Assembly: GCA_024280945.1 (NCBI GenBank)
Contig: JAMXLO010000141.1
Coordinates: 241,696-305,695, forward strand
DNA from: Acetobacteraceae bacterium
GTDB lineage: Bacteria; Pseudomonadota; Alphaproteobacteria; Acetobacterales; Acetobacteraceae
Length of the DNA stretch: 64,000 bases
Reading direction: 5' to 3'
The notes beneath the pieces are model-generated. The model was not told where the DNA came from, did not search any database, and saw only the letters and a list, made by a program, of their open reading frames with translations. Shown one piece after another: positions 8,214 through 17,325 of this stretch (the first letter of the stretch is position 1; each line of letters begins with the position of its first letter). Both the position numbers and the translations under genes were made by a program.

Positions 8214-9380
8214 TCAATAAGACTTGGGCAGATCGAGCACACGCTCGGCCAGATAACTGAGGATAAGCTGCGGGCTTACCGGTGCGATACGAGGGATCAG
8301 CGACTCCCGCAGATACCGCTCGACGTGGTACTCCTGTGCGTAACCCATGCCGCCATGCGTCATCACCGCCTGCTCACAGGCACGAAACCCCGCTTCGCCA
8401 GCCAGATATTTCGCTGCGTTGGCTTCAGCGCCGCACGGCAGGCCCTGGTCGTAAAGCCAGGCGGCCTTCATCACCATCAGCCGCGCTGCTTCCAACTCAG
8501 CCCAGCACTTCGCGAGCGGGTGCTGGATACCCTGATTCTGTCCGATCGGACGGCCGAACACGACCCGCTCGCGTGCATAACGGGAGGCCCGCGCCAGCCC
8601 CGCGTGTCCGATCCCGATCGCCTCGGCGGCGACCAGCACGCGCTCGGGGTTGAGGCCGTGCAGCAGCGTACGGAAGCCTTCGCCCTCCTCGCCGATGCGG
8701 TCTTCTTCCGGCACCTCCATGTCCTCGAAGAACACCATGTTCGAGTCCACCGCGTGCCGGCCCATCTTGTGGATCAGCCGAACCTCGGCATGAGCGCGAT
8801 CCAGCGTCGTGTAGAACAGCGTCAGCCCGTGGCTGTGGCGCTGCACCCGATCCAGCGGTGTCGTTCGCGCCAGCAACAGGATCTTGTTGGCTACCTGCGC
8901 CGTGGAGGTCCAGATCTTGGTGCCGTTGATCATATAGCGGTCGCCGCGCCGGTCGGCCCGCGTACTGATCTGCGTCGTGTTCAGCCCGGCGTTCGGCTCG
9001 GTCACCCCGAAACAGGCCTTGTCACGCCCCGCCACAACGGGCGGCAGCATCCGCCGCTTCTGTGTCTCGGTGCCGGATACCACCACCGGGTTCAGCCCGA
9101 AGATGTTGAGGTGGATTGCCGACGCGCCCGACATGCAGGCGCCCGACTCCGCCACCGTCTGCATCAGGATCGCCGCCTCGGTGATGCCCAGCCCTGCTCC
9201 GCCGTACTCCTCGGGCATGGCAATCCCCAGCCAGTTGCCCTCGGCCATGGCGGCAAAGAACGCCTCGGGGAAGGTCGCGGTGCGGTCCCGCTCCAGCCAG
9301 TACGTCTCGTCGAAGCGCGCGCACAGCTTCGCCACCTCGTCCCGAATCTGTTGCTGCTGGTCGGTGAGGGCGAAGTTCAT
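8214..9380 (-). CDS. acyl-CoA dehydrogenase family protein
   Basis: FAD enzyme expected to introduce a 2,3-double bond into an acyl-CoA thioester. Seen: N-terminal helical domain, middle domain with CFGVTEPNAGLNTTQI and KIWTSTAQVANKILLL, and C-terminal domain with YARERVVFGRPIGQNQGIQHPLAKCWAELE and QAVMTHGGMGYAQEYHVERYLRE. The dehydrogenase base is usually Glu in the C-terminal domain; the substrate cannot be assigned. Length 388 is standard. It is divergent from the DUF29-paa run, so it may share a regulatory region with it, and a role in the same catabolic programme is plausible but unproven. Confidence 0.92.
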   Translation of the reverse strand: MNFALTDQQQQIRDEVAKLCARFDETYWLERDRTATFPEAFFAAMAEGNWLGIAMPEEYGGAGLGITEAAILMQTVAESGACMSGASAIHLNIFGLNPVVVSGTETQKRRMLPPVVAGRDKACFGVTEPNAGLNTTQISTRADRRGDRYMINGTKIWTSTAQVANKILLLARTTPLDRVQRHSHGLTLFYTTLDRAHAEVRLIHKMGRHAVDSNMVFFEDMEVPEEDRIGEEGEGFRTLLHGLNPERVLVAAEAIGIGHAGLARASRYARERVVFGRPIGQNQGIQHPLAKCWAELEAARLMVMKAAWLYDQGLPCGAEANAAKYLAGEAGFRACEQAVMTHGGMGYAQEYHVERYLRESLIPRIAPVSPQLILSYLAERVLDLPKSY

Positions 9381-9456
9381 TCGAAGAACCTTTCAGGGAC
9401 GGAATGCGCGGGCCATATTCATCTACCCCGCGGCGGCAATGCCAGGGAGAGTGGTG

Positions 9457-9891
9457 ATGAGTAACAGCCTCTACGACCGCGACTTCTACGCCTGGGCCAA
9501 CCAGCAGGCGGCGCTGTTGCGTGCCGGCCGCCTGGCGGAAGCCGATATCGAGAATATCGCGGAAGAGATCCAGAGTATGGGTCGGACCGAAAAGCGCGAG
9601 CTGGTCAGCCGCCTGACGATCCTGTTGCTGCATTTGCTGAAGTGGCAGTTCCAGCCGGGGCGGCAAAGCGTCAGTTGGCGCCTGAGTATCGAGAACACGC
9701 GCCTGCAACTGGAGGACCACCTGAAGGACAACCCCAGTCTGAAGTCGCTGTTGTCGGAGGCGATGCAAAGCGCCTATCGCCGGGCACTCAATGAGGCGGT
9801 GGCCGAGACCGGCTTCGCCCGGACGACCTTTCCAGCCGATTGTCCCTACACCTTTGACCAGGCCGTGGACCCCCATTTCTGGCCGGAGTGA
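9457..9891 (+). CDS. DUF29 family protein
   Basis: Small helical protein of 144 residues of unknown function. Seen: the family opening SLYDRDFYAWANQQAALLRAG, the motif IENIAEEIQSMGRTEKRELVSRL, and a C-terminal FPADCPYTFDQAVDPHFWPE. DUF29 proteins are common in cyanobacteria and Alphaproteobacteria, often in multiple copies, with no established biochemistry. The ATG at 9457 follows AGGGAGAG; the open frame extends far upstream antisense to the dehydrogenase gene and is not coding there. It lies three bases before paaA, so it is probably the first gene of the paaAB transcript. Confidence 0.85.
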   Translation: MSNSLYDRDFYAWANQQAALLRAGRLAEADIENIAEEIQSMGRTEKRELVSRLTILLLHLLKWQFQPGRQSVSWRLSIENTRLQLEDHLKDNPSLKSLLSEAMQSAYRRALNEAVAETGFARTTFPADCPYTFDQAVDPHFWPE

Positions 9892-9894
9892 CCG

Positions 9895-10878
9895 ATGTAC
9901 AGCCAAGCCCTGAACGCCCCTGCACTTGCCACCGACGACAGCGAAGCGGGCCAGCGCTTCCAGGCCCGCATCGAGGCCGAGGAGCGCATCGAGCCGAACG
10001 ACTGGATGCCGGAGGCGTATCGCCGAACGCTGATTCGCCAGATCAGCCAGCATGCGCACTCCGAAATTGTCGGCATGCTGCCCGAGGGCAACTGGATCAC
10101 CCGAGCCCCGACGCTGCGGCGAAAGGCGGCACTGCTGGCGAAGGTTCAGGATGAAGGCGGTCACGGTCTTTATCTCTATGCAGCGGCGGAAACCCTTGGC
10201 GTCAGCCGGGAGGAGCTGGTGGAGCAGCTGCTGACCGGTCGGGCGAAATACTCCTCGATCTTCAATTATCCGACGCTGAGTTGGGCGGATATCGGCGCCA
10301 TCGGCTGGCTGGTCGATGGGGCGGCGATCATGAACCAGATCCCGCTCTGCCGCTGCTCCTATGGCCCATATGCGCGCGCCATGATCCGGATTTGCAAGGA
10401 GGAGTCGTTCCATCAGCGCCAGGGCTTCGAAATCATGACCGTGCTGGCACGCGGTACCGATGACCAGAAAGCGATGGCGCAGGATGCGCTGAACCGCTGG
10501 TGGTGGCCGAGCCTGATGATGTTCGGCCCGCCGGATGCGCAGTCGCAGCACTCGGATGCCTCGATGCGCTGGAAGATCAAGCGCTTCACCAACGATTCGT
10601 TGCGGCAGAAATTTGTTGATGCGACCGTGCCGCAGGGTCACTATCTTGGCCTCGGCTTTCCCGATCCAGAGCTGCGCTTGAACGAAGCAACTGGCCATTG
10701 GGAGTTCGGCGCCATCGACTGGGACGAGTTCCGCCGCGTGCTCGCCGGCGATGGCCCATGCAATCGCGAGCGCCTGACTGCGCGGCAACGCGCCCACGAG
10801 GACGGCGCATGGGTGCGCGAGGCCGCGCTTGCCTATGCCGCCAAGGGGCGGAACGGTCGGACGCGTGCCGCCGCCTGA
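9895..10878 (+). CDS. paaA: 1,2-phenylacetyl-CoA epoxidase, catalytic subunit PaaA
   Basis: Catalytic di-iron subunit of the complex that epoxidises the ring of phenylacetyl-CoA. Seen: E57 in the [12 protein letters not shown] region, DEGGH at 86-90, and [12 protein letters not shown] with E170 and H173, the expected di-iron ligands, plus the highly conserved segment [20 protein letters not shown]. Length 327 is normal. paaB follows with an ATGA overlap, so the two are co-translated. In usual operons paaC, paaD and paaE follow directly; here paaC and paaD lie about 8 kb away on the other strand and paaE is not in the window. Confidence 0.96.
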   Translation: MYSQALNAPALATDDSEAGQRFQARIEAEERIEPNDWMPEAYRRTLIRQISQHAHSEIVGMLPEGNWITRAPTLRRKAALLAKVQDEGGHGLYLYAAAETLGVSREELVEQLLTGRAKYSSIFNYPTLSWADIGAIGWLVDGAAIMNQIPLCRCSYGPYARAMIRICKEESFHQRQGFEIMTVLARGTDDQKAMAQDALNRWWWPSLMMFGPPDAQSQHSDASMRWKIKRFTNDSLRQKFVDATVPQGHYLGLGFPDPELRLNEATGHWEFGAIDWDEFRRVLAGDGPCNRERLTARQRAHEDGAWVREAALAYAAKGRNGRTRAAA

Positions 10879-11165
10879 TGGCCGAGCCAGCGACACCGCT
10901 GTGGGAAGTCTTCATCCGAGCCCGCACCGGCCTTGCGCATCGGCATGTCGGCTCGGTGCACGCCGCAGACGCGACGCTCGCCTTGCAGGCGGCGCGCGAT
11001 GTCTATACGCGGCGCGGCGAGGGCCTTTCCATCTGGGTGGTACCTTCCGACGCGATCACCGCATCGGACCCAACCGACAAGGACATGCTGTTCGAGCCGA
11101 CGGCGTCGAAAATCTACCGTCACCCGACCTTCTACGAAGTACCTGACGAAGTGGACAACATGTAA
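10878..11165 (+). CDS. paaB: 1,2-phenylacetyl-CoA epoxidase subunit PaaB
   Basis: Small structural subunit thought to bridge PaaAC heterodimers in the epoxidase complex; no catalytic site of its own. Seen: WEVFIRARTGLAHRHVGSVHA near the N-terminus and ARDVYTRRGEGLSIWVVPS in the middle, both family signatures, in a 95-residue protein of normal size. Its ATG overlaps the paaA TGA by one base, which fixes the start. The cytochrome P450 gene begins 50 bases downstream on the same strand. Confidence 0.95.
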   Translation: MAEPATPLWEVFIRARTGLAHRHVGSVHAADATLALQAARDVYTRRGEGLSIWVVPSDAITASDPTDKDMLFEPTASKIYRHPTFYEVPDEVDNM

Positions 11166-11215
11166 CTGCGCGGTGCAGTCTTGTCGGCAAGCAAGCCGCG
11201 CCGCGGCCAGCAGGG

Positions 11216-12484
11216 ATGAAACACATGAACGCACCGGTCAGCGCCGATCCGCGCGAAGACGCATATTCGATTCCGCTCGATCAGATCGATGTCAGCCAGC
11301 CTCGGCTGTACCAGGACGACGTCTGGTATCCCTATTTCGAGCGGCTGCGGCGTGAGGATCCCGTACACTGGTGCGAGAATGGGATGTACGGCTCGTACTG
11401 GTCGGTGACCAAGTACAAGGACATCATGGCGGTCGATACCAACCAAAGAGTTTATTCGTCCGATGCGATGATGGGCGGCATCGTGCTGCGCGATACGCCG
11501 ATGGATTACCGCCGCCCGAGCTTCATCTCGATGGATCAGCCGAAGCATGACGAGCAGCGCAAGGTGGTATCGCCTGTCGTTGCACCAGGAAATCTGCAGC
11601 GCCTGTCGAGCACTATTCGCGAGCGCACACAACGCATCCTGGATGAACTGCCGCGTGGCGAGCCATTCGACTGGGTCGATCGCGTGTCGATCGAGTTGAC
11701 CACGCAAATGCTGGCGACTCTTTTCGACTTTCCGTTCGAGGAGCGACGCAAGCTGACCTACTGGTCGAACGTTGGGACGGTGAACACCCGGGCCGGCACC
11801 GAGATTGATTCGGACGAAAAGCGCGAAGCGGTGCTGTCGCAGGCCATGCAGTACTTTGCCGAACTGTGGAAGGAGCGCGCGAAGCAGGAGCCGCGGCCAG
11901 ATTTGATCTCGATGCTTGCGCATGGCGAGGCAACACGCGATCTGCCGTCGCGGCCAGCCGAATTCATGGGCAACATCATGCTGCTGTTGGTCGGCGGCAA
12001 CGATACGACACGGAACTCGATGTCCGGCGGCCTGTGGGCGTTGCATCAGTTTCCCGACCAGTACAGCAAGCTGATGGAAAATCCGCAGCTGGTGACCAGC
12101 ATGGTGCCGGAGATCATCCGCTGGCATACGCCGGTGATTCACATGCGGCGCACCGCGCTCGAAGACACAGAACTGGACGGCAAGCGGATCCGCAAGGGCG
12201 ACAAGATCGCGATGTGGTACATCTCGGGCAATCGCGACGACGAGGCGATCGAGATTCCGGATGACTTCGTCATCGACCGCGCGAGGCCACGGCAGCACCT
12301 TTCGTTCGGATTCGGCATCCACCGCTGCGTCGGCAACCGCCTAGCGGAGCTGCAGCTGATGATCCTGTGGGAGGAGATCCTGAAGCGCTTCCCGCGGATC
12401 GAGGTGCTGGCGCCACCCACACGTGTCTATTCGAACATCCTGCGCAGCGTTTCCCATATGCCGGTCCGCATCCCTCTGCACTGA
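11216..12484 (+). CDS. cytochrome P450, CYP153-like
   Basis: Haem-thiolate monooxygenase. Seen: I-helix GGNDTTRNSMSGG with the oxygen-activating acid-threonine pair, K-helix EIIRWHTPV (ExxR), and the haem loop FGFGIHRCVGNRLAE with Cys371 as the iron ligand. The end of the haem loop and the following helix (AELQLMILWEEILKRF) resemble the CYP153 alkane/terminal hydroxylase group, but other bacterial families such as CYP108-type terpene hydroxylases remain possible. No ferredoxin or ferredoxin reductase is adjacent, so electrons must come from elsewhere. It sits 50 bases after paaB and likely shares its transcript. Confidence 0.92.
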   Translation: MKHMNAPVSADPREDAYSIPLDQIDVSQPRLYQDDVWYPYFERLRREDPVHWCENGMYGSYWSVTKYKDIMAVDTNQRVYSSDAMMGGIVLRDTPMDYRRPSFISMDQPKHDEQRKVVSPVVAPGNLQRLSSTIRERTQRILDELPRGEPFDWVDRVSIELTTQMLATLFDFPFEERRKLTYWSNVGTVNTRAGTEIDSDEKREAVLSQAMQYFAELWKERAKQEPRPDLISMLAHGEATRDLPSRPAEFMGNIMLLLVGGNDTTRNSMSGGLWALHQFPDQYSKLMENPQLVTSMVPEIIRWHTPVIHMRRTALEDTELDGKRIRKGDKIAMWYISGNRDDEAIEIPDDFVIDRARPRQHLSFGFGIHRCVGNRLAELQLMILWEEILKRFPRIEVLAPPTRVYSNILRSVSHMPVRIPLH

Positions 12485-12488
12485 GGTC

Positions 12489-12531
12489 GTGGGCAATAGC
12501 CCACTAATGTGCCCACTTTTGCCGTGGGCAC
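12489..12531 (+). other. two adjacent hairpins after the P450 gene
   Basis: GTGGGC-AATA-GCCCAC (12489-12504) is followed after four bases by GTGCCCAC-N7-GTGGGCAC (12509-12531). The arms are variants of one motif, so alternative pairings are possible. No T-run follows the second hairpin. This may be a processing or attenuation site between the P450 gene and the methyltransferase gene. Confidence 0.45.
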
Positions 12532-12599
12532 GATTGTGGTTGACGGTTTGCCCATATGACGATTGACTTCCGGGCCTAGGCGCCCGGGAGGTTTGTTCC

Positions 12600-13964
12600 T
12601 TGAGCGAAACCCTACTGCGCGACATTGCTGAATATTGCCGGGGCGCGCGCATGGCGGAGTCCACCTTCGGGCGGCTCGCGGTGAATGACGGCAAGCTGGT
12701 CAGCCGTCTGCGCCTCGGGGGACGCATCACCACCGAGACAGTGGATCGCGTTCGCGCATTTATCGACCGCGCGCCCCTTCCTGGTGTCAACGGCACCCCG
12801 GTAGTCGTCCCACCCGCAACGGCGCCTCAGCCGCCGGCATCCCACAATTTCCGCTTTTACGACAACCGGCAGAAATACCTGTTGTTCGTCACCACATGCA
12901 GCGAGAAATGGGTGGTAGCGCAACGCGTTGCGCTGGAACTGGCCAATATCCATCCGCGCCCGCCGGCGCTGCGCCTGTTCGATGCCGGTATGGGCGACGG
13001 CACCGTGCTGTCGCGCACCATGCGCGCCATGCACCACCGCTTCCCGACCATGCCGTTCTACATTGTTGGCAAGGAGATCAGCCTCGAAGACGTCCGCCTA
13101 GTGCTGGAGAAGATGCCCGATCGCCTGTTCGAGCATCCGGCAACGGTGCTGGTCGTCACCAACATGTATTACTCCGAGGCCCCGTGGCTGAAGCCGAACT
13201 CGGTGAACGCCGCGACCAGCCTCGTCTGGCACGAACTATCGCTTATTGGAAATACCGCGCACGACTTCGAAACACAGATTACCGAACTTGGCCCGTTCCT
13301 CGCCGAGAACTGGCGCGCACGCGCCAGCAGAAGTAGCGGCAATCCCATCTACGAAAAGCCTGTCGTGCTGGTGATCTATCGCGAGGATCATAAGTTTCTG
13401 CTGGACCAGGTACGGCCTCGCCGCGGCTTCACCGAGGCGCAATACGACCTTGTGATCGCCTCGCAACCCTATCGCGCGCGTGCCCCGCTGGAATTCAAGG
13501 CGCGTCGGGTCGTGGCGCCACTGGCGCGCGCATTGGCGCCAGGCGGTCGACTGATCGCCATCCATTCGCATGGCGATGATCCAGGCCTCGAAATCATTCG
13601 GCGGATCTGGCCAGGCGAGAACCCGTTCACCACCGATCGCCATGCCCTGCTGCGCGCGACCAAGGCGGAACTCGGCAGCGCAGGCCGCGAGCTGAATTTC
13701 GGCGCCTATGCCGATGCGCGTTCGCTGTTCCGCTACGACATGCACACGCTGCCGGAGGAGATCAGCGACACGATCGGCACCTCGACGCTGTTCGCAGCAT
13801 GGAATGCTGCGGTCTATGTGGCGCAGATCGAGGATGAGCGGCTATCCGAAGCGATCAGCAGTGGCGCCTATCTCACCGCGACCAAAGAGGTGCTGCACCA
13901 GCATGGCGGCCTGTGGTTCTGGGACGAATCCTATGTGATCTCCCGCAAGCGGGATGCCGGCTGA
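12600..13964 (+). CDS. SAM-dependent methyltransferase-like protein
   Basis: 454 residues with a Rossmann-type methyltransferase core in the middle. Seen: LRLFDAGMGDGTVLSRTMRAM (about 121-141) is a good motif I for S-adenosylmethionine, followed by FYIVGKEISLEDVR as the acidic motif region; the N-terminal 80 residues are unlike any domain I recognise. The start is TTG 12600, preceded by GGGAGG at the right distance; the next in-frame ATG is 17 codons later. Its TGA overlaps the ATG of the MTHFR-like gene, so the two are coupled. Substrate unknown; pairing with a C1 enzyme suggests methyl-group chemistry, which is inference. Confidence 0.75.
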   Translation: MSETLLRDIAEYCRGARMAESTFGRLAVNDGKLVSRLRLGGRITTETVDRVRAFIDRAPLPGVNGTPVVVPPATAPQPPASHNFRFYDNRQKYLLFVTTCSEKWVVAQRVALELANIHPRPPALRLFDAGMGDGTVLSRTMRAMHHRFPTMPFYIVGKEISLEDVRLVLEKMPDRLFEHPATVLVVTNMYYSEAPWLKPNSVNAATSLVWHELSLIGNTAHDFETQITELGPFLAENWRARASRSSGNPIYEKPVVLVIYREDHKFLLDQVRPRRGFTEAQYDLVIASQPYRARAPLEFKARRVVAPLARALAPGGRLIAIHSHGDDPGLEIIRRIWPGENPFTTDRHALLRATKAELGSAGRELNFGAYADARSLFRYDMHTLPEEISDTIGTSTLFAAWNAAVYVAQIEDERLSEAISSGAYLTATKEVLHQHGGLWFWDESYVISRKRDAG

Positions 13965-14824
13965 TGGACGCGGCGATGCTCAGCGCGGAACAGCGGCGCG
14001 CGGCGGAACTGATCGGCACCTGTTCGCTGGAATTGTCGCCGCGTGATGAGCTGGCCGGCGATTCGCTTCGTCCCCTGCTGCCGTCGGGCACGACGGTGTT
14101 CGTCAACCATCCGCCGAGCGTCACGCATCATGACATCGTCGCCGCCTGTGTGCGACTGGATCGCGCCGGCTTCGTTCCGGTGCCACATGTCGCAGCGCGC
14201 CGGCTTTCCAGCTTCACCCAAGCGAGCGACTTCCTGCAGCGAGCAACGGCCGAAGCGAACGTACAACGCGTCCTGCTGATCGGTGGCGACGACAGTCCGA
14301 CGGGACCCTTTCGCGCCAGCCTCGATCTGCTGGCGACAGGCGTACTGGAGCGCACTGGTATCCGCGCGGTCGCATTCGCCGGCTATCCGGAAGGCCATCC
14401 CGCGATCGACACGCAGACACTGAATGCCGTGCTCCAGGCAAAGGTAGCATTGGCGGCAAAAGCCGGGCTCTCCGTGTCGCTGATCACCCAGTTCGGCTTC
14501 GAGGCACGGCCGATCCTGCACTGGATCGCGGCACAGCGCGCTGCCGGCATCAATTGTCCGGTGCATGTTGGCATTGCTGGGCCAGCGAGTGTCGCGACAC
14601 TGGCAAAATTCGCCATCCGCTGCGGTGTGGGCGCCTCGCTTCGCGCCTTGGCGCGTGGCCACACGGCGTTCGCCCGCATCTTGGTCGAAGCCGGGCCGGA
14701 CGCGCTGATAAGCGAACTGCTTGCAGGTGAAACCACCGAATCGCCGATCGCCGGATTGCACATTTTCACCTTCGGCGGCGTGCGGCGCACCGCGGCGTGG
14801 ATTACTTCGGCTGGCGCACTATAG
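13964..14824 (+). CDS. methylenetetrahydrofolate reductase-like protein
   Basis: 286-residue protein with the TIM-barrel pattern of the MetF family. Seen: FVNHPPSVTHHDIVAACVRL, VPHVAARRLSS (the strand that carries the folate-site histidine in MetF), RVLLIGGDDSPTGPF and VAFAGYPEGHP, then LITQFGFEARPILHWI, all in MetF order. It is divergent from housekeeping MetF, so a dedicated C1 role, perhaps in demethylation or with the preceding methyltransferase, is likely; an FAD cofactor is expected. The ATG lies within the preceding stop (ATGA). The last bases overlap the end of the convergent thiolase gene. Confidence 0.78.
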   Translation: MDAAMLSAEQRRAAELIGTCSLELSPRDELAGDSLRPLLPSGTTVFVNHPPSVTHHDIVAACVRLDRAGFVPVPHVAARRLSSFTQASDFLQRATAEANVQRVLLIGGDDSPTGPFRASLDLLATGVLERTGIRAVAFAGYPEGHPAIDTQTLNAVLQAKVALAAKAGLSVSLITQFGFEARPILHWIAAQRAAGINCPVHVGIAGPASVATLAKFAIRCGVGASLRALARGHTAFARILVEAGPDALISELLAGETTESPIAGLHIFTFGGVRRTAAWITSAGAL

Positions 14825-15973
14825 CGCCGCCTGCGTCCCAAGAATCACTGTCGCCTGCGCCGACAACACGCCGCCATTGCCGTGCACCAATGCGGTCTCG
14901 GCCTCGGCGACCTGGCGGGCACCGCATTCGCCACGCAATTGGCGCACCGCCTCGATCAGCAGGAACAGCCCGTACATGCCCGGATGACAGTAGGAAAGGC
15001 CCCCGCCATTGGTGTTCACCGGCAGGCTGCCCTTCGGACCGATCCGTCCGCCGCTGACGAAGCGTCCACCCTCGCCTTTGGGACAAAAGCCGAGGTCTTC
15101 TAGAAACAGGATCGTATTGATGGTGAACGCGTCGTACAGCGCAAGAACGTCGATATCGGTTTCGCGCATCCGCGCCATCCGATAGGCCGCGGCGCCCGAC
15201 CGGTGGGCGCCGGTCACCGTCAGGTCCGGCATCGACGAAATCGAGGCATGGGTGATCGCCTGACCGCAGCCCAGCACATAGACCGCGGGCTTCGCCAGGC
15301 TGCGCGCACGCTCCGCCGACACCATGACGATCGCCCCGCCACCGTCGGTGATCAGGCAGCAGTCACGCACCGTGAACGGAAAACTGATCGGCCTCGCCGA
15401 CAGCACCTCGTCAATCGACAGAGGCTTCTTCTCCCACGCCACCGGATTCAACAGGGCCCATTCGCGCGCCGCGACTGCAACCTCGGCCAGTTGTTCGCGG
15501 GTCGTGCCGAATTCGTGCATGTGACGCGATGCAGCCAGCGCATAGGCGGTCGCCGGCAGGAAGGGGCGGAACGGCGTCTCATACGGATTGTATTCGCGGG
15601 CGGAGGCCTGACGGCGGCCGACGGTTCGCTGGGTGCTGCCATAGGCGATCACCGCCACCGAACACAGGCCAGCCGCCAGCGCTGCCTGAGCGTGTGCGAC
15701 ATGTACTTCGAATGACGAGCCGCCCACAATAGTGGAGTCCGTATAGACCGATGGCAGTCGTAAATACTCACACATCGACATCGCCGAGGTGCGTGCCTGC
15801 GTCGTCGCGCAGAACAGCCCGTCGACGTCGGACAGCTTCAGCCCGCAGTCCGCCAGCGCGCGGTGAATGCCCTGCGCCATCAGATCGAGCGGAGACATGT
15901 TGGCGGCGACTGCACCAATGTCGGATTCGGCCGCGCCAACAATTGCCGCGCTGCCGCGTGTGAGGCCGTTCAT
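14819..15973 (-). CDS. thiolase family protein (SCP2/lipid-transfer type)
   Basis: 384-residue thiolase-fold protein of the SCP-x or lipid-transfer group, usually a CoA-ester cleaving or condensing enzyme. Seen: N-terminal AAIVGAAESDIG, the LSDVDGLFCATTQ segment, TDGGGAIVMVSAERA, the YDAFTINTILFLEDLGFCPKGEG region and GGGLSYCHPGMYG near the C-terminus, the family's conserved H/G-rich loop. The classic nucleophilic Cys near residue 90 is not obvious (the segment reads STIVGGSSFEVH), as in many of these paralogues. The start overlaps the stop of the upstream DUF35 gene (ATGA), a common functional pairing. It is the last gene of the paaC-to-thiolase minus-strand run. Confidence 0.88.
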   Translation of the reverse strand: MNGLTRGSAAIVGAAESDIGAVAANMSPLDLMAQGIHRALADCGLKLSDVDGLFCATTQARTSAMSMCEYLRLPSVYTDSTIVGGSSFEVHVAHAQAALAAGLCSVAVIAYGSTQRTVGRRQASAREYNPYETPFRPFLPATAYALAASRHMHEFGTTREQLAEVAVAAREWALLNPVAWEKKPLSIDEVLSARPISFPFTVRDCCLITDGGGAIVMVSAERARSLAKPAVYVLGCGQAITHASISSMPDLTVTGAHRSGAAAYRMARMRETDIDVLALYDAFTINTILFLEDLGFCPKGEGGRFVSGGRIGPKGSLPVNTNGGGLSYCHPGMYGLFLLIEAVRQLRGECGARQVAEAETALVHGNGGVLSAQATVILGTQAAL

Positions 15974-16353
15974 GCAGCACCTGTCGGCGTGAATACAGGA
16001 TAGGGCGGTTCATCGCCTTCAGCCGCATGCACTCGGAACTTCACCCGCATCCCGATGCGCACATCGAGAGGGGGAATGTCCTCGACCCGGCTCATCAGGC
16101 GAAAGCCCTGATCCATGTCGATCAAGGCGACGTTGTACGGATCGCCTTTCTGAGGGTACACCACCGTGGTGGCATGAACCGTGCCCAAACCGTTGCTTGT
16201 CCGCCATTGCAGGTTGTCTCTGCCGGTGACCGGGCAGATCACCCGCGGGTAGAACACTGCGACGTTTGCCTCGGGACTGAACTGATACGCCAGTTCGCCC
16301 TTGGCCAGATATTCGAGATAGACGCCGAGTGGCGAGGCTTCCGCGTTCGCCAT
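15970..16353 (-). CDS. DUF35 OB-fold protein, thiolase partner
   Basis: 127-residue protein of the DUF35/ChsH2-type OB-fold family, which forms complexes with SCP2-type thiolases and hydratases to hold acyl-CoA. Seen: FYPRVICPVTGRDNLQWRTSNGLGTVHATTVV, a family pattern, and VALIDMDQGFRLMSRVED. The usual four-Cys zinc ribbon in front of the OB fold is not present; only one Cys (in RVICPVTG) remains. It overlaps its neighbours on both sides (TGATG with TauD, ATGA with the thiolase), so all three are translationally coupled. Role as thiolase partner is inference from that context. Confidence 0.85.
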   Translation of the reverse strand: MANAEASPLGVYLEYLAKGELAYQFSPEANVAVFYPRVICPVTGRDNLQWRTSNGLGTVHATTVVYPQKGDPYNVALIDMDQGFRLMSRVEDIPPLDVRIGMRVKFRVHAAEGDEPPYPVFTPTGAA

Positions 16354-17234
16354 CAGACCGGCCTGTCGCCCGCAACGGTGACTCGATGGCCGGATCGCGT
16401 GTTCGGCCAGTAGTCCCACATGGCACGATGCTGCACACATCGGTTGTCCCAGAACGCGATCGAGTTCTCCCGCCAGCGGAAGCGGCACTGGAACAATGGG
16501 TCTTCAGCCAGATCCCACAGGTAGTGCAGTATCGCGTTGCTCTCATCGCGGGGTACGCCGACGATACGCTTGGTGAAGCCACGATTGACGTAGAGCGCCC
16601 GCTTCCCCGTCACCGGATGCGTGCGGATCACCGGGTGCTCGGCGCGCGGGTAACTGAGTTTGTCCGCGATGCCATAATTGGCGTAGGTACCGCGATACGC
16701 GTCCTCGCCGTCGTGAATGGCAGTGAGCCCGTCCAGATAGCGCTTCATGCGATCCGATAGCGCCTCATAGGCGGCATACATCGACGCGAACAAGGTATCG
16801 CCGCCACGCGGCGGGCAGTTGCGGATATAGAGGATGCTGCCCATCGGCGGCTCCTCGTCACAGGACACATCGCTGTGCCAGCCTTCGCCATTGGCGCGCG
16901 GCGAGTCCTTATCGGCGTGGATAACCATGAGTTCCGGATGGCCGGGCGCGTGCGGTGCCGCAGGGTGCAGATGCAGCTTGCCGAAGCGACGGCCGAAATC
17001 CAGATGCTGTTCCTCAGTGATGTGCTGATCGCGGAAGAAGATCACCAGGTTCTCGGCCAGCGCGCGATGAATCTCCTCGAATGTCTGGTTCCCGAGCGGT
17101 TGGGAGAGATCGACGCCGCCGACCTCTGCGCCGATGATGGGCGTAAGCTTGTCCACCGTGATCGTGTCGTAAGGTGCTGAGTTATCGGCGTTGTGCTTGT
17201 AGCGAGGGCCGTTATTGCCACGCAGAACGCTCAT
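16353..17234 (-). CDS. TauD/TfdA-family Fe(II)/2-oxoglutarate dioxygenase
   Basis: Oxygenase expected to hydroxylate a small substrate using Fe(II) and 2-oxoglutarate. Seen: the iron motif HSDVS (His and Asp ligands) after NGEGW, the distal His in WDNRCVQHRAMWDYWP, and the 2-oxoglutarate-binding Arg in SGHRVTVAGDRPV. Length 293 fits the family. The start is ATG 17234; the reading frame stays open upstream but that part lies outside the fold. The stop overlaps the DUF35 start. Substrate is unknown; its place between an ABM protein and the DUF35-thiolase pair points to breakdown of an aromatic or other xenobiotic compound. Confidence 0.92.
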   Translation of the reverse strand: MSVLRGNNGPRYKHNADNSAPYDTITVDKLTPIIGAEVGGVDLSQPLGNQTFEEIHRALAENLVIFFRDQHITEEQHLDFGRRFGKLHLHPAAPHAPGHPELMVIHADKDSPRANGEGWHSDVSCDEEPPMGSILYIRNCPPRGGDTLFASMYAAYEALSDRMKRYLDGLTAIHDGEDAYRGTYANYGIADKLSYPRAEHPVIRTHPVTGKRALYVNRGFTKRIVGVPRDESNAILHYLWDLAEDPLFQCRFRWRENSIAFWDNRCVQHRAMWDYWPNTRSGHRVTVAGDRPV

Positions 17235-17325
17235 CGACGATCTCCCTCGGCGGTGCCATGGCGGCAGTGTAGTGGGTTTGCTGGTGCATTGGAATCGCAC
17301 GAGCGGCGTGATCGCCACCGTCCTC

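Noticed and set aside
9022..10896. A minus-strand open frame of 624 codons.
   Set aside because: It is antisense to paaA and the DUF29 gene, and overlaps the acyl-CoA dehydrogenase gene out of frame. No recognisable protein.
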